Shown piece after piece: positions 37,701-49,984 of a DNA stretch of 64,000 bases. Under the pieces are notes generated by a model, which saw nothing but the letters and a program-made list of their open reading frames with translations, ran no database searches and had not been told where the DNA came from. Position 1 is the stretch's first letter; each line of letters starts with the position of its first letter. The stretch comes from Scatophagus argus (lineage: Eukaryota; Chordata; Actinopteri; Scatophagidae). The stretch covers positions 27,286,999 through 27,350,998 of the forward strand of contig NC_058493.1 in the NCBI RefSeq assembly GCF_020382885.2, written 5' to 3'. The position numbers and the translations under genes were made by a program.

Positions 37701-39858
37701 CCAGGAAGAGCTCCCTTCTCCTCTCTCCTTCTCCCTGCTCCTCCTCCTTCGCTCCCGCTCCACCTCCTCAGCATCCTCCTGGCTCCTCTGGGCCGTCACC
37801 CTGAAACCAGCATGGACACCAACATGCTGTCACACTCTCCCTGAACACTGAACTCTGAGCTCATTTAAAACCCATAGCCAGCCAGTTAACGTCTTAGTTC
37901 TCCTTATTAGCAGTCATCAAATAACAACAACAACTAAGATTAATTGTCATGTTCACTCTCATCTGCCTTGCTGTCAAAGTACTACATAGTCGGAGTTTCG
38001 CCCCCATTGTTTAATGCCACCTAACTAAAGTCCTGTTTCCAGGATAACTGAAATGTTCACTTGCACTTCGACTCTTTACCTGCTGCCATTTTCTCTTGAC
38101 TTCTCGACTGGTAGCGAACGCGTTCCACACCTCCTGACAAGCTGCTCTTTGTGGAATGCAGCAAAACTTGAAAACCCCTTTCTTCTTTCTCCTGTTATCA
38201 AACACAGCAACTCCATCCTATCGAGATATTTCGGTGTTACTTTCTCTTCACAGATCTGCAGAGCTGATGAAGTGAACCAGAGGAGAAGGAGCAGACACTG
38301 GTTGTCCTTCAGACTGCAGAGATTGTTTTTCATCAGAGAAAGTGAAATGGCAAGACAAGAAAATCAACTGAACCGAGAAAAGTTCAGCTGTTCGATCTGT
38401 CCGGATCTACTGAAGGATCCGGTGATGATTCCCTGTGGACACAACTACTGCGTGGACTGTATTAAAGTCCACAAAGTCCACTCATCCAGCATCAACATCC
38501 GTCTTCTGAGATACTCTGAGGATGTGACGGCTGCTGTGTCAGAGCTCAGAGACAAACTGCAGGACTTTCTGAATGAAATATGGACACACATCTCACTGAC
38601 AGATGTTTTACTGTCAGAACCTCAGCCCAAAACCAGAGCTGTCACCCGGACAGAATCACCGAGTGCTGCCAGGTCCTGAGCAGAGACGTTGTGACCGGGA
38701 GGTGGAGTGGAGAGGAGGAGGAGCTTGTGTTGCAGTCGCATACAAGAACATCAGCAGAGCAGGAAGATTCGGTTACAGTGACAAGTCTTGGTTGTTGTAT
38801 TGCAACAAAAACAGTTAGAACTTCTGGTACAACAGTATCAGGACTGGTGGGAGGTCCTCGGTGATCCAGAGCGGTAGTGTACTTGGATCACAGTGTAGGT
38901 ATTCTGTCTTTGGATCCATGACTCTTCTCCAGAGTCCAGACCACATTCACTCAGCCTCTCCACGCTGGACAAACTCAAATAGACAGGATGCACTTCAAGG
39001 AAGGTTCAGGTGTTCAGCTCTTCTTCCCTGCGCTGAGATCAGTCAAACATTACGGACGGCACTTTGACGTCCTCTTCTGTGTTTCTGTCTTTTTTTGTCT
39101 TCATGACATCATCAAAATACACATCTGGTATCTGTGGACATTTTTTTTGCTTGTTTGTTGTTTGTTGATTTCACCAATGTTAGGATGAGTTTGCAATGAC
39201 CTGCCCACCAGCAGATAACTGGTTTCAATGGGATCAGAAAGGTCAAGTTTGTCCTCCATAAGTCAGTGATGAAATTGACTTCTTCGCCTGTTTGATGCTT
39301 CCTGCTGACTTGAGGAGAGATGCTGAGTACATTAGACGTGCTCGGTTCTCCGTCCTTCGCCTCCCTGCTTCAGGGGTCAACCCCAGAGGCTCCAGCTAAG
39401 CTGCATAGCTGTAAGTATGTGGACTCCAGAACACAACACCCACGTGTGATTACTGAGCATGTTGTTCCAAAACCATGGGCTTTGATCTGCTGCTGTAACA
39501 GCCTCCGCTCTTCTGATTTCAGGCTTTCACCAGATGTTCTTTCTGCTTCAGCATTAAGGAGGTCCAGCTCTGATGTTGGGTGATGGAGTCGGGCTCACGG
39601 TTGGTGCTCCACTTCATCCCAAAGGTGCTGGATGGGGTTGAGTTTTTCCACACCTGACAAGAGAATTTCTTGACTTGGCTTTGGAGCCAAACTGAAGCTG
39701 GAAGCACATTATTGTCTAAAGTCTTACTAAGATGTAGAGAGATACTGTATACGCTGAGTGTTACCTGCTCCACCAGCCACGCTCGCGCTCAGTTACACAT
39801 TGTTCACATTTCCTGTTTATTACGTTTCTGCTACAACAGTGGAAGGTATCCATGGAAA

Positions 39859-39901
<43 letters not shown>

Positions 39902-40870
39902 GGATTTTTGTCAGGTAAGTGCAGATTAAAATCATAGGGAAAAACTAACTGGTGATGTGCTTCACAGAAAGCTCATTCAGTTCCTGCGTCTGATTGGCTC
40001 CAGTTTCCAGAGGGCGGGACTTGATAACAATAACTCTTTTTATTGTCCGAGCACATCTGGTGGAGCTCGAGCCAGCTGCTGTGCTGTTTCACTTAATTTC
40101 AATCTCTGGAGAGAAACAAAGAGGGAGAGAGGGAGGAGGTGAAGAGCGAGAGAGAGAGAGAGAGACTGGAAGCCAGACCTTCATCTCATCACACTAATGG
40201 AGGTCTGGACAAAACCTTGTCCAAACAATGGAGCAACAAGATCTGAAATATTCTTTCAGATACTTGATTGGATGGAAATTTCTGGAGAGCACCTGTTGTT
40301 GGACTTTGACTTGTTATAAACACGCTTTCTGAAGCATGATGTCATCGGTTTTAAAGGATAATTAGTTTAGAACCATAGTGATGTTGTCCTCAAAGTAACT
40401 GCTGAGATCTCATAGAATGCATTGTCATCGCTAAACATGTCCGACCCAACAGGAAACGGGACAGACATGCATCGCTTGCACTAAATATTAGGGTTATGTC
40501 AGCTTTAACCTGTTGGACTTAACGTTTCAGTTTGACCTAAAGGTCAGAATAAACGTTGTTGTTCATTCCTAACAACCATGTTGATGTATTATGTTTCAGT
40601 TTTTATGCTGTAACAACAGCGTGTGAGATTTGGGCACAAAAAACCCTCTTGGTTAGTGTTAGGATAAAATAACATTTTGGCTTAAAATACCTGATTTTGT
40701 TTCCACAAATTCTGCTGGAAAATGTCCAGACAGTTACTGGTTTTGTTGGTTGAAGTGGTCTGAAACACCCGTCGCACCACCATCCCCTCCTCCTTCCAGA
40801 GAGAAATTATTATTGACGCTTCAGGTTCACGTTTATCGGATAATAACTTTTTATTTCTCTGATTCCCTGC

Positions 40871-40921
<51 letters not shown>

Positions 40922-43900
40922 CACCGTCTAGCTCACTTGACCATGGCTGCTTCATCAAGCCTGGAAGAAGGTCACAAACCGCCACCAAATAGTCTGCGAA
41001 TTCGCCGCATGATCCAGATGTCAGAGAGTTCTCTCTTGGCCAACGCTACTCTCTTCTACCAACTTTCATGAAAATCAGGCTGTTGGCAAACCAACCAACC
41101 GGACAACCGGACCTGCTTGGTGGAGGTAATAAAGCGGTTTAGGTAATATAGCAGAATGATGAGCATATTTACCACCTTTTTAGTTGTCTTAATAATGGAG
41201 TTGTTCAATTTGTTAGATTTTACTATTTAAAGTATTATTCATGCGTGCTTCTGAGGTGCTTCCAAACTTTACAGAAAGATAAAATGAGGTTCCATCAGTC
41301 AGACAATCTAATGGATGTCTTCCAAAGTTACGTCTCTTTTAGTAAGACAGTCGCTTGTTGTGTTCAATTTTATTAACTCATACTGCTGTGGTCTGAAATT
41401 AACAAAGTAGATCTGAGGACTGGTAAAGAAAATCTGCTGGTAAACAGAGATTGTGAATTTAGTCCCAAAACTGCAGCGGAAAGCCTGGCCGAAGCCTCAA
41501 GCTCTTTGGTTCTCATTAAAGAAAAGCATAAAACTTGCAGACCGTTCGTCTTCGTGCTGGCCAGTTGCGTGTGAATTCAGCGCACACGCCTTCACCAGAA
41601 GTTATGATTAATATTCCCACAATGTCTTCCCCTCAGTTCATCAAACATTTGGCTGCAGGGAATCGACACATGAAGAAAACAAGTCTTTATAGTGCAAAAA
41701 CTAAATTCAGATATGAAAAGCTGATGCAAACGTCGCTGGCTGTGGCTGCTGGTGAGGACTCTGGCCACGCTGTGAGTCAAACATGCTGCGGTCATTATTA
41801 TGTGGGAGAGTGACCTACATAAGACCACTCTCACCAGAGATGGAGTCAGTCGCTGCAAGTCCATCTGATGTGTGACAGGATTGTTTGCTGGCCTCCCGAG
41901 GCGGGACAGTTTTTGGGGTGAAATGAGTCGACTGGGGATGAGGTTTGATTGTCTGGATCTCATCAATGCTGTCTGAACTGCAGTGAGGGGAAGCATTATG
42001 AAACCGTTAAAGGACCACATTGATGGCATTTGCATGTTTAAGAGTTTTAGCCAATAACTACAAATCACATGTATTTTATTTCCTACCCTGAACAGAATCA
42101 CAGCATCTATCATCTTGTTAATGACGTATTTTCTTATGTAGGAATTTGGTGCACAAAAGAAAATAAGTGTAGTATACAGTGAAGTATTAAAATGAGGAAA
42201 CGTCTTCAACAGGCCAGTCAACAGGAACTGTTCCTGCACGTTTGTGTGAACCTCAGACACGTTAAGTTCATATGATTCATACGTATCATATCGGCATTTG
42301 TACAAGACTGACATCACATTCAGATCTGACTTTATCATCAGTACGAGGACGGGGTGGTGGTGGAGAGAAACTCAGGCGAGACGACTGCCAAACGAGAGAC
42401 TCCTGAAGACGTTTTGAAACCTAAAATTTAAACCTGTCAAACTCTGAGTTTTAACGTATCCCTGGTGTGCAGAAATACAGAACATTCATTCTGCCAGTTG
42501 GGAAATAAAAATGTCATAAAAATGTTGATACTAGACCTTTCAGAAAAAGTGATTTGATGAAATGTTATTCAACAACAAATTTCCTCCTCCTTGTGACTCT
42601 AGCGGCGCAGATAAACAAAGATATTCTCTAAACATAATCCAAGCAGTGATCGTGTGTGACACCACAACTTAATGGGGAAAACACTTTAGTAACGCACATA
42701 CAGGTTTGTGTCTATCTTATGGGACTTTGCAAAGATCTCAGTAATGACAGATGACACGTCACCTCCGCATCTGAAGTCAACGAGTCACTGCTCTCCGTCA
42801 AAAGTTATTATGGGAAGCGACGGGACTCACTAACTGAAGCAGATGTTGCACGTCTGCTCCTCTTTATTCACGCACTGACTGCTGTTACAAGGCGGTCTGT
42901 ACTTCCAGGTATCTTCAGGGTCTGCTGGGACATTTAACATGATGCTGCGAAGCATAAATTTGAAGCGAGCAAATTATGGAGGAAATCCGTCTGATACGAA
43001 TCACTTTTTCCACCATTTACACAATGAGGCAATGGAGGCCTGGGGAACGGCAGGAGCAGGAGGGGGTTCAGGAGTCAGCCAGATGATGTCATGGCCATTA
43101 AGGAAGTTACAGCCATAAAAGAAGCCATTGAACTCAGAGCTTCAGTGTCATTTTCACTGAGGTCACGCAGCAACGTTCCACCGATCACTGAGGAAACGAG
43201 AAGCTCACTAACAACAAGCAGCAGTAGCCAGGAGAGGCACACAAACAGAAAACAACACAAGACATGAGGCTCCTGTGCCTGTTCAGACAAACACCACAGA
43301 GCGACTCAAGAGGCCAAACGGAGAGCTGAGCCGCAACAGGACACAAAGGAGGACCAAACCTGTCCTCTTTCTTTGTTTTGTCTCATTTCAGAGATTCAGA
43401 AACAGCAAAACACGACGCCATGGCTGTCACGTCATCAGTCATCTTGTTTTAGTGACTGGTGATCAGGTTGGATGCTGACGAGATTTGTGTTATTCTTCGC
43501 TGATGTTGGTTCACCGTGTCTGCTTTCTTAGCATAATGTTCTGCATATTTGAGAGGGAACGTGTGACGCAGAGCAGATTAACTAAAGGGACAAAAGAGTT
43601 AAAGCTGCACTTGTGAAAAATAAAAAGAACAACTTTTCTGAGAAGAGTTGATTTCCCAGAAAATCCAAAAGCAAACCTGGCATAAGGTTTTTCCTCTTGA
43701 TGTCATCACAGGAGACAGAAAATTAAAATTCACTCCTCTGCTAAAACAAACTCGTTAATCTCTCCTCAGTGAAGTCATTTTCACCACTGCAGTCGTGACA
43801 CACGTGAAAAGAAATGAACAGAAACTGACTGAGTTTATTCTGCACTGTGAACATGAACTGATTTCCTCTGTGGTTTGCTCCAGTCATGGAATATTACTGT

Positions 43901-44622
43901 AATACTATTACACTATTAGCATTCATTCAGAGGTCTGCCTTCACTAAAAGTATCAACAATACTCTCCATTACAAAGTCTTGATAGGTAGATGGATATAAT
44001 GGTATGCTTACTATTATCATTATTATTATTATTATTATGATATGTTATTTTTGTATTTTGTATGGTGCACAGGAGAGAGAAGAAATCCAGAGTCAAATTC
44101 CTCGTATGGTCAAAGCTGATTCTGATGTTTTTATCAGAAAAATGTTGCTAAAGAATCAAAAGAAAACATTTTTGTTTTGCAGAAGGGCCCCCAAAAATGA
44201 CATCTGAGCATCAATCTGGTAGAAGAAAAGGTTCATTTAAATGTTTTCTACACTGTTGGGTGTCTGGAATGCAAGTATTACCTGTCAACAGCAGAGCAGA
44301 ATATTTAAGTAAAGTAAAAATACTACATATACACACAAATACTACATAACTGAGTGAATGTAGAAACTTTCCAGCACCGTTTGACAAATGTTTCAATTTT
44401 AACATGACTGCGTGAAAGCTGTAAACTCACATTCTGCTCTGTTCCTCACAGTTTAGCGAATTTCAAGACGTTTCTTTGTTTTTTCATGCGAAGTCAAAAG
44501 AAACAACAAACACCTGGTGATCACCAGGTGATCACCAGGTGTTGTAAGCGATTTCTCTCTCACCTGATGAGGTTCTGCAGGACTTGTCTGCTGGAGCTTT
44601 TTCTTCTGATGGACTCTGACAT
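28721..44622 (-). CDS. lsp1: Lymphocyte-specific protein 1, F-actin-binding
   Basis: LSP1 is a cytoplasmic F-actin-binding phosphoprotein of leukocytes and endothelium, related to caldesmon at its C-terminus. Exons: 44622-44564 ([20 protein letters not shown]), 37800-37660 ([20 protein letters not shown]), 35448-35181 (contains EEDEGFSDW), about 34468-34228 (Glu-rich, [10 protein letters not shown]), 33227-33108 (ends YGPMSPTFK), 31501-31460, 30990-30959 ([10 protein letters not shown]), 30437-30356 ([16 protein letters not shown]), 30082-29942, 29631-29533 and 28882-28721 ([18 protein letters not shown]). The last four match the human LSP1 C-terminal region well. Phases agree except around the Glu-rich exon, which enters one base out of step with the exon before it. 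A small exon between 34468 and 35181 is probably missed, or the Glu-rich exon's boundaries are wrong; its donor is also uncertain (34228 or 34176). About 460 aa. The C-terminus runs about 30 residues past the human end unless a donor near 28770 is used. Gene order supports the call. Confidence 0.9.
29235..29249 (+). promoter_or_regulatory. CTCF-like core site in lsp1 intron
   Basis: CCACAAGAGGGCAGC fits the CTCF core consensus by eye. It lies in the intron before the last lsp1 exon. Confidence 0.35.
31743..32640 (+). mobile_element. 5'-truncated L2-like LINE, 3' end
   Basis: The frame 31766-32161 is the C-terminal part of a non-LTR retrotransposon polyprotein: [33 protein letters not shown] and [11 protein letters not shown] are words I know from fish L2-type elements. 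It continues with a 3' UTR ending in TGTCTTGAGATGACTCTGTTATGAATTGGC and a TTGAATTGAAT tail. It lies in an lsp1 intron, antisense to the gene. The reverse-transcriptase core itself is absent, so it cannot move on its own. Confidence 0.8.
34838..34990 (+). repeat. Dispersed repeat, copy 2, with CTCF-like core
   Basis: Same family and orientation as 15725-15890. It keeps TATGAGCTGTACTGCAGCC and CCACCAGGGGGCGAT (34953-34967). It also contains the CArG-like CCATTTTTGG at 34861-34870. It lies in an lsp1 intron. Confidence 0.7.
38347..39070 (+). pseudogene. Decayed finTRIM-like gene fragment
   Basis: It opens with [18 protein letters not shown] and [13 protein letters not shown], the first half of a C3HC4 RING finger of the large fish finTRIM family. 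The rest of the RING, the B-boxes and most of the coiled coil are gone: the frame jumps straight to [20 protein letters not shown], which normally lies near the end of the coiled coil. After SEPQPKTRA a second deletion leads to pieces of the PRY-SPRY domain in other frames ([20 protein letters not shown], then [12 protein letters not shown]). Frameshifts and the missing parts mean it cannot make a working E3 ligase. It sits in the longest lsp1 intron on the opposite strand and is probably a transposed or degenerate copy. Confidence 0.8.
39590..39700 (-). mobile_element. DNA transposon remnant (Tc1/mariner-like)
   Basis: On the minus strand the words [11 protein letters not shown], then a stop, then ARLHHPTS resemble the DDE-transposase C-terminus of Tc1/mariner-type elements. 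The + strand text ATCCCAAAGGTGCTGGATGG is of a kind I have seen in many fish repeats. Badly decayed; family uncertain. Confidence 0.4.
39862..39899. repeat. (TG)n microsatellite
   Basis: Nineteen TG units in the longest lsp1 intron. Confidence 0.95.
40874..40918. repeat. (CT)n microsatellite
   Basis: Long CT run in the longest lsp1 intron. Confidence 0.95.
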
Positions 44623-44777
44623 GGTGGACTGGGCGGCTCCTGCTCTGTGGTCCTGGTTCTGGTCTTCCTGTAGCCTGTGGTCCTGGTTCTGGTTCTGGTC
44701 TGGAGGCTTAGCTCTTCCCTGCTGCTGCTCTCTGGTTCTTCTTCTTCTCGTCCGTCTCTCTGTGTCTCATGCTGGCC

Positions 44778-44835
44778 TCTCTCTCTCTCTCCCTCTCTCT
44801 CTCTCTCTCCCTCTCCCTCTCTCTCTCCCTCCACC
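44778..44835. repeat. CT-rich tract upstream of lsp1
   Basis: Imperfect (CT)n and CCCT units about 160 bases upstream of the lsp1 ATG, thus in or next to the presumed promoter or leader. Confidence 0.85.
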
Positions 44836-46056
44836 TCCGTCCCTCCCTGTTCGGTTGTAGCTCTCTCCTCCCTCCATGTGGTTTTCATTGAAGCGTTTTG
44901 ACCCCCCACCCCACCCGAATGGGGGTCATGTGACTCTCCCAGGAGGAGAAGTAAGATGATATCATAACAGGGGATCAGTGATAATATTTTATGCATGTCT
45001 GTTGTGAATATTCATGTTGTGAGTGGAGCGTCACACTGAGAGGCCATGAGGGCGTTTGTTTACATTTTATTATGACAGGAAGAATACATTTGAGCCGCTG
45101 CACTCTAAAAACGCAGCAGTGAGCGTGACATGACGCTTCCTCCTGCCATTCGCTGTTGCTCTGAATAAAAATGATTTTATTTCTACAAAGAGACCGCTGA
45201 TACGCCTACGGTGTCTAACTTTAGGGACAGAAATTCTGTGTGTTTAACTTTGAAAAGCATTTTAACAAAGGAAAGACCACATACTGGACAAAACAAGATC
45301 AGAAACATTTCACGTCACAAACCATCAGTGCTGCAAAGAATCCGCACACATTTTCTCATATACTGCACATAAGTACAGCTTTGAGGTCTTTGTACTTTGC
45401 GCAAGTATTTCTATTTTCTGCTGCTTTCTACTCCACTACATTTATTTTACTGCTACAGCTACTTTTTAGGCAAGATTTCAGATGTCACGAGAAGGCAATG
45501 AAATTCCAGAGAGATCAGGATTAAAAGAGTTTACGTAGAAATCAGTTGCTCACAGACTTTGAACTGAATTGAACTGAGTTCACAGACTCCAGAACCAGGT
45601 GTCTGAAGGTAACACTGTGTTTTGTACCTAAGAGTAACTGGACATTAAGCACAGTGTTGTCCAAGCTTTGACATGATGAGTGGTGCACAGAAACAAACGG
45701 TCCCTGTGTTTGGAGGATCTGATTACTGCTCAGCGGGTTATGGATGAGACATGGCAGCTCCGAGTGATCTGCACTGATCAGCGATCAATACCAGAGTCTC
45801 ATCATGTGGGAGCATCAGAGATCAGTACGACCCAGCCTGTCCGCCTGTCCATCTGTGTGTCCATCCGCCTGTCTGTCTGTCCATCCGCCTGTCTGTCTGT
45901 CCGTGTTTAGACCGTCAGATGAGACACTCGGCTCTCTGCTTCTTAACACAGAGACACAAGTGGGGCTTTTCTCTTTAAAAACTCTCTCCGTCTGTCAGTC
46001 CAACACTCACAGATGTGCATTAGGTCACCCAGGCATTTCCAGCCAACACTGATTTA

Positions 46057-46081
46057 CACACACACACACACACACACACAC
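46057..46081. repeat. (CA)n microsatellite
   Basis: Twelve CA units in the gene-free region. Confidence 0.9.
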
Positions 46082-46769
46082 TTTCTTGCTCGCCCAGCCC
46101 CAAATCCCACTGGAGCTTGAAACACTCACAAACACTCCACAAAACGGTCGCCATGGCAACGCCTCCCACAGCACCTCGCACAGCGTGACTGTTGCAACAG
46201 CTCGGCGTGAGGCTGACGGCGACGGGCCGCCAACTTCAACACTTTGTCCGGTTGGTTTCCCCAAAGCAGGAGCTCAGTTCAGTTCAGTTTGTAAATGAGC
46301 ACAGGAAGGCCAATGCTGACTCAGCACACACTGTAAATAATTCAGATTAAAACTGTCCTGAAGAGCAGCTGCTTGTCACAGACTCTACCGGACTGAAGCT
46401 TGTAGTGTTTGCACTTTTTATCATTTTATGCTTCAGAAATTGCTGTTACTGTAAATGAGATTTAAAAAGCTAGAATTATGCAAAGCTGTTGATGAAAATG
46501 AAAATAAATATATGTCATACATCACAAACTTTTCCTGTTTACTTGGTCAGACGTATTTTTGCTTCTTTCTTCACCGTGACTGTACAGCATCAAGCCGTCA
46601 GCAGCAATAACGTCTGGAGCAAACAATATGGAGTCCTGCCGATATTGTGTTTACTTGTCAAATTTCCAAATCTGGCGCCTCCTAGTGGCTTTATATAGAA
46701 GGACATATTTTTTTATAACAAATAAATCCCTCACCAGTAACAGTTTACTTAAGTCCCGCCTACTTCGTC

Positions 46770-46925
46770 AGCATGGTGGCTTAGTACCGTCATGTCACTG
46801 TGGAAAGATCCTGGGTTTGATTCCCAGCTGGGCTGAGGACTTTCTGTGGGGAGAAGGTGTGGGTTCCCTCCAGGTGCTCCGGGTTCCCCCCACCAAAACA
46901 TGCGTGTTAGGTTAATTCTTCGGTC
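46770..46925 (+). mobile_element. tRNA-like SINE copy
   Basis: CAGCATGGTGGCTTAGTA begins it; GGTTTGATTCC at 46814-46824 resembles a polymerase III B box with one mismatch. CAAAACATGCGTGTTAGGTTAATT closes it. The same order of blocks is familiar from a SINE widespread in fish. Confidence 0.65.
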
Positions 46926-47329
46926 TTTTGTTTTACGCGTTCATCCTTTCTTTAAAGCCAGTAAATTCATTGTCAGTGGTGTGTTTTATTTCCAATTGAT
47001 AAATCTGGTCGTCATGTGGGTCTGGTTGATGAGTTCTGGTTTTAAACTGGACCAGGATCAGTTTACACAATAAGTCAATGCAGCAAACAGGCTGACTGGA
47101 TTTGGATTTTCTTACATCATGAAAATTGCTCACCACAAGCTGAAACAATTTCAGCTTGAGCAGATGTGTCACCTGAGTTCCTGTCACCTGCAGTGAACCT
47201 GTCTTTCTTTGCTGTTTGTTTAAGGTCTTAGGATGACGTGCGTGTTGCAAACTTCCGTCCGAGTCTCGGCCTGAAGGCTGCAGCTCTGTTCTCTCCTTTG
47301 GGTTCCAACACCTCGTCAGTCTCACTGCA

Positions 47330-47700
47330 GTAAACGTTGCCAGCGTCCTGTGAAGATGGCGTCGCGAGCAGGAGAGCAGCCGCCGCCCGTCCGGACAGCT
47401 GAGGGACTGTGAATCCTCGGAAGGAAACGCCGCCTGGTGGGTCCGTCTTTGTCCGCATTGAAGGAATGTTTGAATGAATGTGGCCTTCTTTGAGTCTGCA
47501 GGTTCTTGAGTTTACTGTCACCCCTTCTGGAAAGACGTCCGTCCAGATTTTGGTCCAGACAAAACAAAAAAAAATATCTTAAGACGACAACAGGATGGAT
47601 TGCCCCAAACTTAGACAATCATGGTGCCCAGATGATGAACCACACCGACTCTGGTGAACCCCTGACTTCCTCTGCTGACGACAGCATTTAGCTCAAAGCG
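47330..47700. repeat. Probable dispersed repeat, class unknown
   Basis: The blocks ATGGCGTCGCGAGCAGGAGA and CAATCATGGTGCCCAGATGA followed by a GAACCCCTGAC motif look like sequences I have met repeatedly in fish genomes. Open frames on both strands here match no protein I know. Confidence 0.3.
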
Positions 47701-48249
47701 CCACCGAGCCAAAGTGCCGTCCCACAGACTGGCTAGCATGGCTGTGGACTCTTAGTCCTGTTTCCACCTTATCAGCTGTGTCCAAGTGGTGCCACTGCTG
47801 TCTCAAAGACAACAAAGATCAGTATTCCTCCTGCTATTAATTTCAGTAACCCCTCGGGTTTCTGTATCTGCCTTCATCCGCAAAGTAAAACTGTGACATC
47901 AGGGAATGGATGAATCATTTCATCTTCCCATAAATACTTGGTCATTTTCCCCTTCTAATCCACATCAATCTCCCCTGGACACAAGATTTCTTTTACTTCT
48001 CTGCACAAATAAATGATAAATAAATTGACCAAAGCTGAATTTCTTATAGAATTAATGAACAGCTACAGCTTCATAACCACAAAGATTTACCAGCAGTAGC
48101 ACATAACAGTTTGTAAACCAGCTGGAGGCGTCAGGGTTCAGATTTCAGGCTTCATCAGATCTGTTTTCAGTTTTCCTCTGGGTTTGACCAGAACAGGGAG
48201 GCAACTTGGTTTGGTCTTCAAAGCATTTTGTGTAGGAGAAAGAGATTTT

Positions 48250-48254
<5 letters not shown>

Positions 48255-48284
<30 letters not shown>
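48255..48284. repeat. (GT)n microsatellite
   Basis: Fifteen GT units in the gene-free region. Confidence 0.95.
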
Positions 48285-48289
<5 letters not shown>

Positions 48290-49354
48290 CAGAGGGGGGC
48301 TGTTTATCAGTGTGTTAGCAGCCTGTGGGAAAAAGTGCATCTGCCACCTAGTGGTCATCTAACTGTACTGCATGTGACCTGGAACCAGCTGGACAAATGA
48401 ACGTATCAGATCAAACTGCAGCATCGAGTCCTTATTCGTGACTAAAAGGCTGTTTTGGTAATTAAACATTTTATAAAATATACAATACAAGTTTTATTTG
48501 TTTGTTTACACTCTTCTGGAACATATTCTGTGCACTCAACAGGCCCACTGTGTTCACTTCATGTGCTTTCTTTTATATATTTTTTAAATAAATGCATATA
48601 TAACAATTTTTAAAGGAAACATTTAAATCATGTTTGCAGTTTTGATTGAATGGAATGTAAACACACTGTAAACATACTGTACATTTTTTATTTGGTTAAT
48701 ACCAGTGAGAATCAAATGTTTTTTCTTCTGTATTCTTCAACATCAATTTGTTTTTGTGTGTGAGATCTTAACTGCAGCATGAGAATATCAGAAAATTGTT
48801 TCATGAATCAGTTTTGTAAAAAGTCACATTTGGTTTGGAAGGCGCTCGCAAAACATTTTGTTTGGAAGACTTGCTGTTTGTGAAATGTTTTCTTGCTTTC
48901 GTTAACTCGTTAAATGGATTCCTGTTTTTACTGCACCTCAGGACCGACTGCTCTCTCCACACTGTCAGAGAAACAACACATTCGCACATTTTCCAAAAAC
49001 TTCTGACTGCACTGAAATGAAGTCAAATTTATCTTCTACAACTTCAACACACACACACGGTTCACAGAGACTGGGTTTCCTGGAAAGGTTTCCATCACTC
49101 GCTCATAATAATGAGCACATGACACATCTGTGAAACATTCAGGACTGAGTAGCTGCCAGCTTCGTTAAACACAATGAGGGATTTGCTGCTGAAGACAAAA
49201 ACAGAAAAGTCCAATCACACTAACCTCAGTATCCTTCATCGACACTAACACGTTCCAGACATCTGTGAGCTTGTTCTTACTCAACTGTTTTCAAAGTTCT
49301 ATTTCCATGCTCCTCAGACGTTCAGATAACGGGACAGTAGCCTGATCCCAGCAG

Positions 49355-49356
<2 letters not shown>

Positions 49357-49385
<29 letters not shown>
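49357..49385. repeat. (GT)n microsatellite
   Basis: Fourteen GT units in the gene-free region. Confidence 0.95.
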
Positions 49386-49387
<2 letters not shown>

Positions 49388-49984
49388 ACACTCCCTCGTC
49401 CAGCTGACTGCAGTGGTTTCGAGTCTGGACACTAACAGGACTCACTTCCAGCTGCAGTGTTTCCATCACAACGTGACTCGCAGTGGCTTGTTTGCATGTC
49501 GATCACGTCGTCCATCTCGAGCGACATCATGGCGACCATGTGACCACACAAATGAGGGATCACACGACTTCTATTTTTAATCATCAGTTAGCACCGACTA
49601 AGTGAAGAAAAGCAAGTAGATGTAAGACCATAAACCAACCAACAGCATCAACAACCAAAAATTAAACGCTTCAGAATCACTTAACTGTAACTGCTTCCGT
49701 TTTGCTTTGAATTTCTTACTTCTAATTAGTATTTCTGAGTCTCCTACACTACAGGAAATTGGGACAGCAGCTCGCCCAGATAGCCAAAATTAAAATTATT
49801 TCCTGCTGTAGACAGACAAACTGCGTAAGTTGAAACTTAAACAGTCGGCTACTCCGAGTTTCTGGAGCGAATGCTAGCAAGGCAATATGTCGATGTAGTT
49901 CTCAGTCACCCGGGTCACGATAGTTCAAATGCTAGAAGCGTGGTTGTTTGGTTTCCCCTTCGTAGAGGTCAGACCTGTTCACAG

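Noticed and set aside
41592-42338. Minus-strand frame of 248 codons in the longest lsp1 intron
   Set aside because: No recognisable motif, ordinary intron composition and no splice or promoter context. Likely chance.
44532-44996. Minus-strand frame of 154 codons rich in Glu, Arg and Gly over the lsp1 start
   Set aside because: Produced by the CT-rich tract and out of frame with the lsp1 ATG exon.
47228-47618. Two overlapping minus-strand frames of about 97 codons
   Set aside because: Lie in repeat-like DNA and match no protein I know; more likely part of a dispersed element.
48341-48354. CCACCTAGTGGTCA as a CTCF site
   Set aside because: Spacing in the core differs from the consensus by one base; too weak to list.
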